A DNA stretch of 9,906 bases from JALOOE01 sp964423545 (GCA_964423545.1 CAYRFV010000215.1:1-9906); one strand, 5' to 3'; counted from the stretch's first letter, positions 1 through 7,328 are shown. The notes: generated by a model not told the origin, from the letters alone. Made by a program: numbers and translations.

Positions 1-144
1 GCTGGCGAAGGTGGCATGCAGACAGGCGCGCAGCAGATCGCGCACATTGTAGCTAACAATGACGACCGCCAGTGCGTCACCGTTCGCACGATGGGCAGCG
101 TCGTTGGCTGCCGCGGGAGCAGGCGCTGTCCACGCCGGCCCCAT
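1..144 (-). CDS. Family 2 glycosyltransferase, N-terminal fragment (cut by window edge)
   Basis: The minus strand from the ATG at 144 reads 48 codons without a stop and runs off the window. After about 26 Ala-rich residues it shows LAVVIVSYNVRDLLRACL. This is the first beta-strand and nucleotide-sugar-binding start of GT-A fold family 2 glycosyltransferases of the rhamnosyltransferase (WbbL-like) type, whose N-terminus is typically VVIVSYN followed by a leucine-rich helix. Such enzymes transfer a sugar from a nucleotide donor to a lipid-linked or growing glycan on the cytoplasmic face. The DxD motif and the rest of the protein lie outside the window, so donor and acceptor are unknown. A G-rich stretch just before the ATG may serve as a weak ribosome binding site; a GTG at 165 is an alternative start. 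The gene follows the lipoprotein gene by 45 bp in the same direction and is probably cotranscribed with it. Confidence 0.82.
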   Translation of the reverse strand, partial: MGPAWTAPAPAAANDAAHRANGDALAVVIVSYNVRDLLRACLHATFAS

Positions 145-189
145 CTTCCCCCCATCCTCGCCCACTGCCTGCTCACGTCTCTGACCGGC

Positions 190-1503
190 TCACGGCGCGC
201 CGACCGCCACACTGATCCGGTCGATGTAGTTGTTCGCCACCTCGACGAATTCATGGATCAGCCCGCCCCACCAAAACTGGGTGCCCACCGGCGGCTTCTG
301 ATCGACCTCAATGCAGCCATCGACCTGGCTTCGTTTTCCCGGCAGCAGGTAGTACTGCGGTCTGCCGTCGATGATGCGCTCTTCCAGGTCCTCTTTGCGT
401 CCGATCGCCCATCGAAAAGGAAAATCGACGCCGGTCGTATCGAAGTTGACGCCGAAGCGCCAGACCCCGGCCTGCTGGTACCAGGAATCCTCGTTGGCGC
501 GCTTCGCCAGGGTGTTGTAGTTTTCGCTGAACTTGAACGTCTGGCCCGGCCACGGACCGGCGGTCCGGATCGGCACCGGTCCGATATTCTCAACCGTCGC
601 AGTGAAACAAAGGGTTTGCCCCAACGGTACGCTGACCACCCGATTGACGTCGCCGCGCCAGTCGATCTCCCCGCCAGCCACGTCGGCGCGCGGCTTGCCC
701 CCCTCTCGAATGGTCAGGGTGGACGAGACTATGACGCGGTTGCCGACCTTGTCCTCGGCTTCACCGTAGACCACATAGTCGCCGTCCGGCGGCGGCTCGG
801 CAAAGAGGTCGACGCCGCCGTCATAATCGTATCCGTGATAGCCGATCTCGCCGGGCGCCACCTTGGCCCGCGACTCCTTCTCCTCGACGGGGTACTTCAG
901 CCTGGGCTGGCCCGGCGCCGTCTCTGCCGGCTCCAGGTAGACCTGGACGCGCTCGGCCTGTTTGCTCAAGTAATAGGCGATCGAAACGCGATCCCGGATG
1001 CTGTCCTGGTTGGGTGTGAATTCCTGCGGAACGACGGTGAAGTTGCGCAGCTCAGGCAGCACCGTGTCTGCGCCCGAGAGGCTGATCTGTCCCTGGACCT
1101 TCTCAGTGCGCCCGGTGTCGTCGGTCGCTTCCACCACCCAGGTATACTCGCCGTCCGGCAGCACCCGGCTGGCTACCAGCATCCGCCCGCCGGCCACCGG
1201 CTGCATCTCCGGATCGTTGATCGCGCCACCCCAGAAGACATCGTACCGGCCCGGAGAACGCCGCTGCGCATTGCGGAAATAATAGTGGCTGCCCTGGGCA
1301 TCCACGAAGTAGATCGACACGTTCGCGGGCCGGCTGATGCGGTAGTTGATGTGCGTGACATCGTCGCTTCCGTCAGCGTTGGGCGAGATCGCCGCCGGCG
1401 CCACCTTGACCTCGGAAAGCAGCGGCCCGAACGCACAACTTCCCAGCACGAGAGCGACCGCAGTCAAGAGGATGACCGGAACGGATCGGGCAAGCACCCG
1501 CAC
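190..1503 (-). CDS. Exported lipoprotein with FlgD-like Ig domains
   Basis: A 437-residue protein with a lipoprotein signal: basic MRVLAR start, hydrophobic core, and lipobox LGSC with Cys23 as the predicted lipidated residue. It should be anchored on the outer face of a membrane. Residues about 32-142 form a FlgD-like Ig module (ISPNADGSDDVT near residue 39, then a YRIS strand and a VFWGG turn). Residues about 154-275 form a second one (FTPNQDSIRD near residue 162). The final 150 residues (about 285-437) are a separate, aromatic-rich beta domain with NYNTLA, PFRWAIG and FWWGGLIHE segments, which I do not recognise as a named family. No catalytic motif is seen, so a structural, binding or assembly role at the cell surface is inferred. 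The start is GTG at 1503, fixed by a GGAGG six bases upstream and followed at once by the signal peptide. It has its own upstream promoter and is followed by a GT2 gene. The FlgD-like assignment is firm by pattern; the biological role is unknown. Confidence 0.88.
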   Translation of the reverse strand: MRVLARSVPVILLTAVALVLGSCAFGPLLSEVKVAPAAISPNADGSDDVTHINYRISRPANVSIYFVDAQGSHYYFRNAQRRSPGRYDVFWGGAINDPEMQPVAGGRMLVASRVLPDGEYTWVVEATDDTGRTEKVQGQISLSGADTVLPELRNFTVVPQEFTPNQDSIRDRVSIAYYLSKQAERVQVYLEPAETAPGQPRLKYPVEEKESRAKVAPGEIGYHGYDYDGGVDLFAEPPPDGDYVVYGEAEDKVGNRVIVSSTLTIREGGKPRADVAGGEIDWRGDVNRVVSVPLGQTLCFTATVENIGPVPIRTAGPWPGQTFKFSENYNTLAKRANEDSWYQQAGVWRFGVNFDTTGVDFPFRWAIGRKEDLEERIIDGRPQYYLLPGKRSQVDGCIEVDQKPPVGTQFWWGGLIHEFVEVANNYIDRISVAVGAP

Positions 1504-1509
1504 AGAGAA

Positions 1510-1514
1510 CCTCC
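1510..1514 (-). promoter_or_regulatory. Ribosome binding site of the lipoprotein gene
   Basis: The minus strand carries GGAGG at 1514-1510, with a six-base spacer before the GTG at 1503. This is the strongest Shine-Dalgarno match on the minus strand of the window. It supports GTG 1503 rather than the in-frame GTG two codons later (1497) as the start. Confidence 0.7.
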
Positions 1515-1567
1515 AGCATTGAACAGGTCACCAAATCACCGGGCCGCCGATTTGCAGCCCGCGAAGC

Positions 1568-1596
1568 AGTCTAGCAGATGGTGAGCGGCGCGTCAA
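1568..1596 (-). promoter_or_regulatory. Sigma70-type promoter for the lipoprotein gene
   Basis: On the minus strand TTGACG (1596-1591) is followed after exactly 17 bases by TAGACT (1573-1568). The -35 matches the bacterial consensus at five of six positions and the -10 at four of six. Transcription would start near 1561, giving a leader of about 58 bases before the GTG at 1503. That leader starts with a small hairpin (arms 1557-1561 and 1540-1544, five base pairs). The box pair lies in the 103-bp gap after the GT39 gene, so the lipoprotein and the following glycosyltransferase can be expressed separately from the upstream genes. The call rests on consensus match and position only. Confidence 0.5.
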
Positions 1597-1606
1597 AACC
1601 CCTTGT

Positions 1607-3784
1607 TCATCCCGCCGGCAGACGGATCGGGCCGAGGCGGACGCGCTTTCCCCCTGGATTGTCAGCCACATCTCGGATGTCCAGGCCCGATGGGTCTGCG
1701 GCATCATAGACCGCCAGGGTCACATAGTAGTCGCCGGATGGACGTTCAGCAGGGAGCGGCAGCGGATACACGCCGAAGAGCGCCTGGCCGGGCCGCCATC
1801 GTGGAGCAGGATAGTTGTAGCCGGCCGGCCGGCCGTCCCAGCGGCCCACTTCGCGGCCTGCTGGATTCTCCAGGATCAGCGAAACGCGGTAGTCGCGCGC
1901 AAGGGCGTTCAATCCGCGCCAGTAGACCGTGATCTGCCCGTTGACCGGATCGTCCCAGCCAAGCAGCGCAAGCTTGTGGTCGAAGTTGGCTGTGGTGGCA
2001 TGGGCCGGTTCCGGTTCGGTGGGAAAAGCTGCTTCCGGTGGCAAACGCCAGCGTCGCAGCCCGAGCTGCCAGAACTGGCCCGAGACCCGCTCCTCGCGGC
2101 CAGCGCGATCGAAGAGATGGGGCACGATGCCGATCGGGTCGACCGTCTCGTCCTGCCAGTTCACCAGCCAGACCCCCGTCCTGCCGGCGAGCGACGCGGC
2201 CAGGATTTGCCCGGCGTCGTAGCCGAGCGCCGCATTCACGTCCAGGATGTCGATGTCAGGGAGGCGTATGGCCGCGATATCAGGCGCGTAATAGTCCCAC
2301 GCGGACCACGCGTGGCCCGACACCAGCACCACCGCCTCGTCCGGTGCGATCCGCGCCCGCACGGCGGCGGCTGCCTCACGCCACTGCGCCTTCGTAAACG
2401 CGGCATCGGTGAACCAGTTGCGCAGGCTTCGCAGCGAGACAACGACGAGGAATACGACCAGAATGGCGGCAAGTAGTTGCGAGACGTGAGCCGCAACTCG
2501 TGCAGCGCCATAGCCCCGACCGAACTCGCCGCCTGGCGCACCTCCAGCGGAGCGCGTGGTCTGCCGCCGAGCTGCCGCCGACCAGCGCCCGCCGGTCAGC
2601 GTCCCAAGTCCTCCGGCCAGGACGAGCAGGTAAGCCGGGGATGCCATCATCAGGTAGCGCGCATTGAACTTCGGCGTGCGCGAAGCGAGCGCCAGAACGG
2701 TTAGGATCGGGACGAACAGACAGACGAGGAGGTAGACCAGCGTCCAAAGCGAACTCGGCGCTGCGCTCCCCCTCTCTCCCCCTGCCTTCGTCTCCCGCAC
2801 GCCCTGCCACAGCAATGACGCAGTCGCCAGCCCAAACGCCAATCCAAACCACGGCAACAGACGCGTGGCGTCAATCTCCAACATCATCTCCGGCGCGCCC
2901 GCGGCGAAACTCACGGCCACGTGGCGCACCGCCTCGCCGAGCTTCAGCGTGCCTTGCCAATACGAACGATCGACGCGATACCGCGTCAACATCGCGGGAA
3001 CCCATGGCAAATACAGACACACGATGGCGAGGACCGCGCCGCACCAGGTGAGCAGCCGTTGCACCGCCAGGATGCGCGAATCGGCGCGAGCGAACCCCCG
3101 GATGCATGCCAGAATCACGCACACGCCGTAGGCCAGCAACAGAAACGCAGCGAAGTAGTGGGTGTAGAGCGCAGCAACCGAGACCAGGATGAAGACCAGC
3201 CACCACTTGGCGGATGACGGCCTGGACCCCCAGGACAGAGCGGGCGACCCCGGTTTCGTCCCTCGCCTTTCATTCCCGGTCGCTCTCAATAGCGCATATC
3301 CGGCCAGCGCGCCCAGGAACGTGAGCTGCGCATACATGCGCGCTTCTTGGGCAAAGTAGACGTAGAGCGGGAAAACTGCCCCTAGCAGCGCAGCCGCCAG
3401 CCCGGAGATGCGACCTACACGCCCTGCCCCGAACAGCTGGCGGGCCAGCGACCACAGCACCCCAACCGTCAGCAAGCTAAAGCAGACCGACGGGAAGCGC
3501 AACGCCCACTCGCCGCGACCCTCCAGCCGCGTCCAGCCTGAAACCAGGTAATAGTAGAGCGGCGGCTGGATGTCGTCCGCAGTCCACCGGGTCAGCTCGG
3601 GAATTCCTTGCGCCGCAACGTACGCCGTCACCGCTTCGTCGTACCACAGGCTCTGTCTGTCGAGCCGGTGCACGCGTAAGGCAAAGGCCAGCAGCAGGAC
3701 GATCACAAGCGCGAGCCGCGACGCGTCGAACGCCAGGCGTGCCGCCGGGCTACCTGCTTCATCGGTTGAGTGGATCGCGTTCAT
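1607..3784 (-). CDS. GT39/ArnT-like integral membrane glycosyltransferase with C-terminal beta domain
   Basis: A 725-residue multi-pass protein of the PMT/ArnT-like GT-C superfamily, which moves a sugar from a polyprenyl-phosphate donor to an acceptor on the outer face of the membrane. After the first membrane helix comes LDRQSLWYDEAVT, with the acidic pair Asp49-Glu50 in the first external loop, the hallmark catalytic/metal site. A later loop carries YFAQEARMYAQ, also typical. About a dozen hydrophobic helices follow up to residue 450. Residues about 600-725 form a soluble beta-sandwich (LALLGWDD, TVYWRGL, YYVTLAVYD) like those at the end of the preceding DUF2079 protein. Three hydrophilic, Arg/Gly/Ser-rich loops (residues about 169-192, 327-347 and 400-430) look longer than usual and contain short repeats. 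The ATG at 3784 is chosen because it overlaps the previous stop as ATGA; a TTG at 3799 would add five residues. Sugar and acceptor are unknown. Confidence 0.87.
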   Translation of the reverse strand: MNAIHSTDEAGSPAARLAFDASRLALVIVLLLAFALRVHRLDRQSLWYDEAVTAYVAAQGIPELTRWTADDIQPPLYYYLVSGWTRLEGRGEWALRFPSVCFSLLTVGVLWSLARQLFGAGRVGRISGLAAALLGAVFPLYVYFAQEARMYAQLTFLGALAGYALLRATGNERRGTKPGSPALSWGSRPSSAKWWLVFILVSVAALYTHYFAAFLLLAYGVCVILACIRGFARADSRILAVQRLLTWCGAVLAIVCLYLPWVPAMLTRYRVDRSYWQGTLKLGEAVRHVAVSFAAGAPEMMLEIDATRLLPWFGLAFGLATASLLWQGVRETKAGGERGSAAPSSLWTLVYLLVCLFVPILTVLALASRTPKFNARYLMMASPAYLLVLAGGLGTLTGGRWSAAARRQTTRSAGGAPGGEFGRGYGAARVAAHVSQLLAAILVVFLVVVSLRSLRNWFTDAAFTKAQWREAAAAVRARIAPDEAVVLVSGHAWSAWDYYAPDIAAIRLPDIDILDVNAALGYDAGQILAASLAGRTGVWLVNWQDETVDPIGIVPHLFDRAGREERVSGQFWQLGLRRWRLPPEAAFPTEPEPAHATTANFDHKLALLGWDDPVNGQITVYWRGLNALARDYRVSLILENPAGREVGRWDGRPAGYNYPAPRWRPGQALFGVYPLPLPAERPSGDYYVTLAVYDAADPSGLDIRDVADNPGGKRVRLGPIRLPAG
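2561..2582 (+). repeat. 11-bp tandem repeat in a GT39 loop
   Basis: CTGCCGCCGAG (2561-2571) is followed directly by CTGCCGCCGAC (2572-2582), ten of eleven bases identical. The unit is not a multiple of three. The pair is framed by short inverted arms TGGTC (2557-2561) and GACCA (2580-2584). It lies in the GT39 loop encoded by about 2490-2584, which is rich in Ala, Arg and Gly. It may be a slippage product. Confidence 0.6.
2766..2783 (+). repeat. Pure pyrimidine tract with duplicated octamer
   Basis: An uninterrupted 18-base C/T run on the plus strand made of CTCCCCCT, a CT spacer and CTCCCCCT again. On the coding (minus) strand it is purine-only and encodes Gly/Glu/Arg residues in a hydrophilic loop between two membrane helices of the GT39 protein, around residues 327-347. 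Confidence 0.6.
3237..3286. repeat. Imperfect inverted repeat in a GT39 loop
   Basis: Read on the minus strand, AGAGCGACC (3286-3278) is the reverse complement of GGT plus CGCTCT within 3249-3237, interrupted by four unpaired bases (CGCC). The arms therefore give six plus three base pairs around a 28-base centre. Just outside is a CCTGG/CCAGG hairpin (3221-3234). The region encodes the Pro/Gly/Ser/Arg-rich segment at residues about 169-192, between two hydrophobic helices, where related proteins usually have a short turn. It may be an inserted, decayed palindromic element. Confidence 0.45.
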
Positions 3785-6375
3785 TCCTGCGACAAACAAG
3801 CCGCCGGCGCCATGAGGCAGGCCAGGTCAGGCCGCGGTCCGGCCAGCGGTTTCACCGCTACTCTCCCCAGGACGAATTCGTTGCCGTTCGCGTTCCCGCT
3901 GATGCTGCCCAGCCGCTTCCCGGTTTGCGGATCGTACCAACCGATCACGAGCTTGTATTCGCCCGGCGCCAGGTCGGCGGGGATCGCCACGGCGTGCGCC
4001 CCCCAAACCGCCTGCCCGCCCGGCCAGCGATGGGTAGGCAGCTGTGCAAACCATGTCGGCGTCGCATCGCCCGTGGCGACCGTGTCGCCCGCCGCATCCC
4101 GCAGGTGCACGAAAACCCGGTAGTCGCGCGTCGTTGCACCCATCTCCGGCGCCCAACGGAGCATCACCGAGAGATCGCGACCTGGAGCGACCGCCGGTCG
4201 GAACGCGATATCGGTCAGCCGCACCGACCAGTTGTCGCCAGCAAAGCGCGCTTCCATGGGATACTTCTCGCGCGGCCCAATGAACGGAACAAGCCATCCA
4301 TCTTGTCGCTCCAGCGGAGCCAGGATCACGCGGCCGTCGGCGGTCGCCGTTCCCTGTGCGCTTGCGCCGATCTGGGGCGACCAGGTCCGCCCGCCGGCGC
4401 TCACTGCAATCGCCGGCGCCCAAATCATGGGCAGATGCATCGGCAGCGTCTCGACCGCGATTGTCTCGCCCGGCTGCCAGCGCGCAGGGGGATACCATAG
4501 CAAAGCCGGCGTCGCCTCTGCAGCCGCCTCCCCAACCACTGACCCGTCAGGTGCAGTAAACTGCATGGACAGCGCCACATCCTCGTTCAGTGGAGCCAAC
4601 GGCTGCCAGTAGAAGCGTAACGCCGTGCGCCGCCACTTTGCGTCATCGATCACGTCGTAGCCAACGAGCTTCAGGCGCTCTCCAAACGTTATGTCGAGTT
4701 GGTACTCCGGGCGGACGGCTGGCGCGCGCGCAAAATCGTAGAACGCATCCGGCACGGCCGACCGGTCGCGACCCTTTTCCAGCAGGATGTAGCCGTCCGC
4801 GGCATCGGCCACGCCCCATCCTGTCGTCAGGAGGCGGTCGATCTCCCGGCGGATATCGGCAGGATGGCGGTCGGTTGTGCCTGAGACATCGACCAGAACC
4901 CAGTCCGCCTGGCCGAGCCACGGGAACTGGTAGATCAGCCTGCGATGGCTAAGGTGCGGGTAGAGATCGGTCGTCACACTCAACGGCGCGTCAGGCGGAA
5001 TCTGCGCGATGAAGCGATCCAACCGGCGCTCGTGAGCGGTCACCTGTGGCCAGCCGCCGGGCGCGAGCCGGGCAAACTCGCGTCCTATGACCGTGTAGCC
5101 GGCCAATACCTGCGCTGCGAGCGCCCCGGCTCCCACCAGCGCAAGGCTCATCGGCAGCGAGGCGCGCGTCCCTGCGATCGGCCGAACCTGCGCATCGAAG
5201 CGGTGCAGGCCAGCCAACGCGGCCACGGTGAAGTAGGGCGCCAGCGGCGCGGAGTAGTGCAGCTCACCCGCATACTGCATCGGAAACGAGCTGAACAGGT
5301 TCGCCAGGAGAAGTGGCAGGCTCAGAAGCAAGATCTCAGGCCCGAGCAGCGCCAGGAACGCCGTAGGCATGAGCAGGCCGATCAGATAGCGCACGCGCCC
5401 AGGCTCCGTCGCAACCCCTAACACCACGAGCGGACGCGAGACAAACGACCGGAGGATATCGGTGACGCTGTCTCCCAGCGCACCGTAGCGCGCGGCGTAC
5501 GGCGTCTGTGCCAGGCCGTAGGCCTGCTCGGCATAGTGTGGAATGATCACAAACGTCGCGACGCCGAACCATGCCAGTCCGATCAACACCAGCACAGCGC
5601 CGACCACCTCGCCGCGGCGCCTGCCTGCCACAGCGGATGATTGCAGCGCCGTCCCCTGCCTCGCTACGATCAGCGCGTACACGCCCAGCAGTGCAGTCAG
5701 CAGCGCCATGCCCTCCTGCACGCACATCAGCAAGAGCGCAGCAATGGCGAATTGAAACCAGCGGCGATCCTCACCTGCCCACAACGCCCACGCGATGAAG
5801 ACCGGCGCCAACGCCAGCGCGTGAAACTCGGCAACGGCGGCCGCTTGCAGCGCCGGCGTAAGGAGATAAGCGAGCGCAAAGACGACCGCGCCCCATGCAG
5901 GGAGCGCTGGGCGGTCATCAGGAGAATCCGAGATCCGAGCGCCGAGCGCCGCGATTTTCCGTTTCGCCAGTAAAAAGATCGGCCACGCGCCGAGCGCCAG
6001 CACAGCCGCCTGCAGCGCCAACAGCGCACGCACATCGTCCCAGAGCCAAAAGACCGGCGCGACCAGCAAGAAGAGCGGCTCAACATGATCCGTGAGCCGC
6101 GTGCTCACCTGGTCGTCCTTGATCTCCTGGAGAATCCGGCCATGCGCCGTATTCCAGATCGCCAAATCGATCTGGCCCAGGTCGGCCTTATGCGTGCGAT
6201 GCGCCTGATGCAGGCGGATACTATAGGCGGAGAACCAGGCCGTAAACACGAGCATCGCCATGATGACGACGACCGACGGCAGACGACCGGACGCGGATGG
6301 CGCGTGTCCTGACGCCGATCGCCCATCCATGGTTGTCCGCAGGCGTTCTGTGGTGTGCGAGCTATCGTCTATCAT
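3781..6375 (-). CDS. DUF2079 multi-pass membrane protein with two C-terminal beta-sandwich domains
   Basis: An 864-residue protein. After one membrane helix (about 33-52) the segment HKADLGQIDLAIWNTAHGR (Asp65, Asp70) matches the signature of the DUF2079 family, a GT-C-like group of predicted membrane proteins. A run of hydrophobic helices follows to about residue 450, with LLLANLFSS and HYSAPLAPYF near the end, both typical of the family. A soluble stretch then leads to two related beta-sandwich modules at about 560-690 and 715-850 (LKLVGYDV...LRFYWQPL and LTDIAFRP...VMLRWAPE, with DYRVFVHL). These should face outside the membrane. The biochemical role of DUF2079 is not established; a lipid-linked sugar transferase role is inferred from fold class and neighbours. 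The chosen ATG overlaps the end of the flippase-like gene by 14 bp and has no clear ribosome site. ATG 6330, which would remove 15 polar residues, is an alternative. A loop at residues about 138-158 coincides with heptamer repeats. Confidence 0.88.
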   Translation of the reverse strand: MIDDSSHTTERLRTTMDGRSASGHAPSASGRLPSVVVIMAMLVFTAWFSAYSIRLHQAHRTHKADLGQIDLAIWNTAHGRILQEIKDDQVSTRLTDHVEPLFLLVAPVFWLWDDVRALLALQAAVLALGAWPIFLLAKRKIAALGARISDSPDDRPALPAWGAVVFALAYLLTPALQAAAVAEFHALALAPVFIAWALWAGEDRRWFQFAIAALLLMCVQEGMALLTALLGVYALIVARQGTALQSSAVAGRRRGEVVGAVLVLIGLAWFGVATFVIIPHYAEQAYGLAQTPYAARYGALGDSVTDILRSFVSRPLVVLGVATEPGRVRYLIGLLMPTAFLALLGPEILLLSLPLLLANLFSSFPMQYAGELHYSAPLAPYFTVAALAGLHRFDAQVRPIAGTRASLPMSLALVGAGALAAQVLAGYTVIGREFARLAPGGWPQVTAHERRLDRFIAQIPPDAPLSVTTDLYPHLSHRRLIYQFPWLGQADWVLVDVSGTTDRHPADIRREIDRLLTTGWGVADAADGYILLEKGRDRSAVPDAFYDFARAPAVRPEYQLDITFGERLKLVGYDVIDDAKWRRTALRFYWQPLAPLNEDVALSMQFTAPDGSVVGEAAAEATPALLWYPPARWQPGETIAVETLPMHLPMIWAPAIAVSAGGRTWSPQIGASAQGTATADGRVILAPLERQDGWLVPFIGPREKYPMEARFAGDNWSVRLTDIAFRPAVAPGRDLSVMLRWAPEMGATTRDYRVFVHLRDAAGDTVATGDATPTWFAQLPTHRWPGGQAVWGAHAVAIPADLAPGEYKLVIGWYDPQTGKRLGSISGNANGNEFVLGRVAVKPLAGPRPDLACLMAPAACLSQE
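5926..5953 (+). repeat. Four tandem heptamers inside the DUF2079 gene
   Basis: ATCCGAG (5926-5932), ATCCGAG (5933-5939), CGCCGAG (5940-5946) and the diverged CGCCGCG (5947-5953) lie head to tail. Seven is not a multiple of three, so a change of one unit would shift the frame; the present number keeps the gene open. The encoded segment (ALGARISDSPDD) is a polar loop between two membrane helices. Confidence 0.65.
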
Positions 6376-7291
6376 GCGACTTCATGCGTCGCCAGGCTAC
6401 CAGCGAGACTCCTGCTCCCAGCGCCTCGCCGACCACCATCCATAGCCTGGCCATGATTGCGATCACGGCTGCGACGGGCAGGGGCATCAGTGGGAACAGC
6501 AACACCGCCATCACGCCTTCGCGCACGCCGAGGCCGGCGGGCGTGAGCAGCGACAGATAACCGACCACGTATGCGGTCGCCCATGCCGCTACCAGATAAG
6601 GCGCATCGCGCCAGGCGATCGGCGTCAGGGCGCGCACCAACATCGCGAAGTTCAGCCCCATCGCCATCCAGACGACGAAATAGCGGGCGATCAGAATCCA
6701 GATTTGCCCCCAAGTCAATGTGACGCGGATGGCTGGCCGGCCCAGCTTGCGAAAGATCCAATTGAGCAGCCGCTCCAGGATGCGCGGCTGAAGCAGCAAC
6801 AGTCCCAAGGGAACGAGCCACAAGAGCGGGCGCAGCCTGCTCAGCCACACTCCTTCCCCTCGCACGGCGAAGTAGACCGCCGCGATGACGATGCCAACCG
6901 CAGTTGAAATCGCCTGGTGGAGCACGATGCTCGTCAACGTGACCAGCCGTGGCACCCCCGCGTCATGTGCGAGCTCGGCCATCCCCAGGAACTGCCAGAC
7001 ATTGCCAGGGATGTAGCGCAGAATGTTGCTGAGGAACCAGATCGGCGCGGCAGTGCGAAAAGACAAGCGCCCACCCAGGCTCGCCAGTATCAGCCGCCAG
7101 GTGTCGAGTTCCAACAGCCACGTCAATTCCAGGCCGGCAACTGCCAGCAGCGCCCAGCCCGGTGCAAGCCGCCACTCGTAGGCCTGCAGCGCCGACCACT
7201 GGCTGGCAACCAGCGCAATCAGGAAGCCCGCGGCAGCGACAAGCGCCGCGATCCGGGCCAGCCGTTTCCAGGGCACGCGCATGCGGGCCAT
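6362..7291 (-). CDS. Lysylphosphatidylglycerol synthase TM region/UPF0104 family flippase-like protein
   Basis: A membrane protein of about 309 residues with roughly eight hydrophobic helices and no soluble catalytic domain. Two signatures place it in the LPG synthase TM/UPF0104/AglD-like family: ILRYIPGNVWQF in the first half and LTPAGLGVREGV in the second (the family's PGNVW and PxGLGxRE motifs). Members sit in surface glycan and lipid clusters and are thought to help move or modify lipid-linked molecules; here they would serve the GT-C enzymes encoded just downstream. The open frame extends to ATG 7357, but that start would leave only six bases to the divergent start at 7364. ATG 7291 (or ATG 7282, starting MRVPWKR) places a basic segment directly before the first helix and is preferred. 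No clear ribosome site distinguishes them. The end overlaps the DUF2079 gene by 14 bp, which suggests coupled translation. Confidence 0.85.
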   Translation of the reverse strand: MARMRVPWKRLARIAALVAAAGFLIALVASQWSALQAYEWRLAPGWALLAVAGLELTWLLELDTWRLILASLGGRLSFRTAAPIWFLSNILRYIPGNVWQFLGMAELAHDAGVPRLVTLTSIVLHQAISTAVGIVIAAVYFAVRGEGVWLSRLRPLLWLVPLGLLLLQPRILERLLNWIFRKLGRPAIRVTLTWGQIWILIARYFVVWMAMGLNFAMLVRALTPIAWRDAPYLVAAWATAYVVGYLSLLTPAGLGVREGVMAVLLFPLMPLPVAAVIAIMARLWMVVGEALGAGVSLVAWRRMKSHDRR

Positions 7292-7328
7292 TGTAATACA
7301 AAGCGCCCAAACCCGGTAGAACGGCAAT

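Noticed and set aside
553..585. Two adjacent palindromes (553-567 and 569-585) in the lipoprotein gene, considered as another inserted element
   Set aside because: They encode NIGPVPIRTAGPWPG next to NYNTLA, which looks like normal domain sequence rather than an insertion, so they are probably chance palindromes in GC-rich DNA.
16..1584. 522-codon plus-strand open frame opposite the lipoprotein gene
   Set aside because: The minus strand has a lipobox, FlgD-like motifs and a ribosome site; the plus-strand translation has no recognisable domain and is a high-GC shadow.
1821..1834. CCGG-rich run in the GT39 gene
   Set aside because: Only three CCGG units; they encode an ordinary turn (GRPAGYNYP) in the beta domain, so this is simple GC-rich coding sequence.
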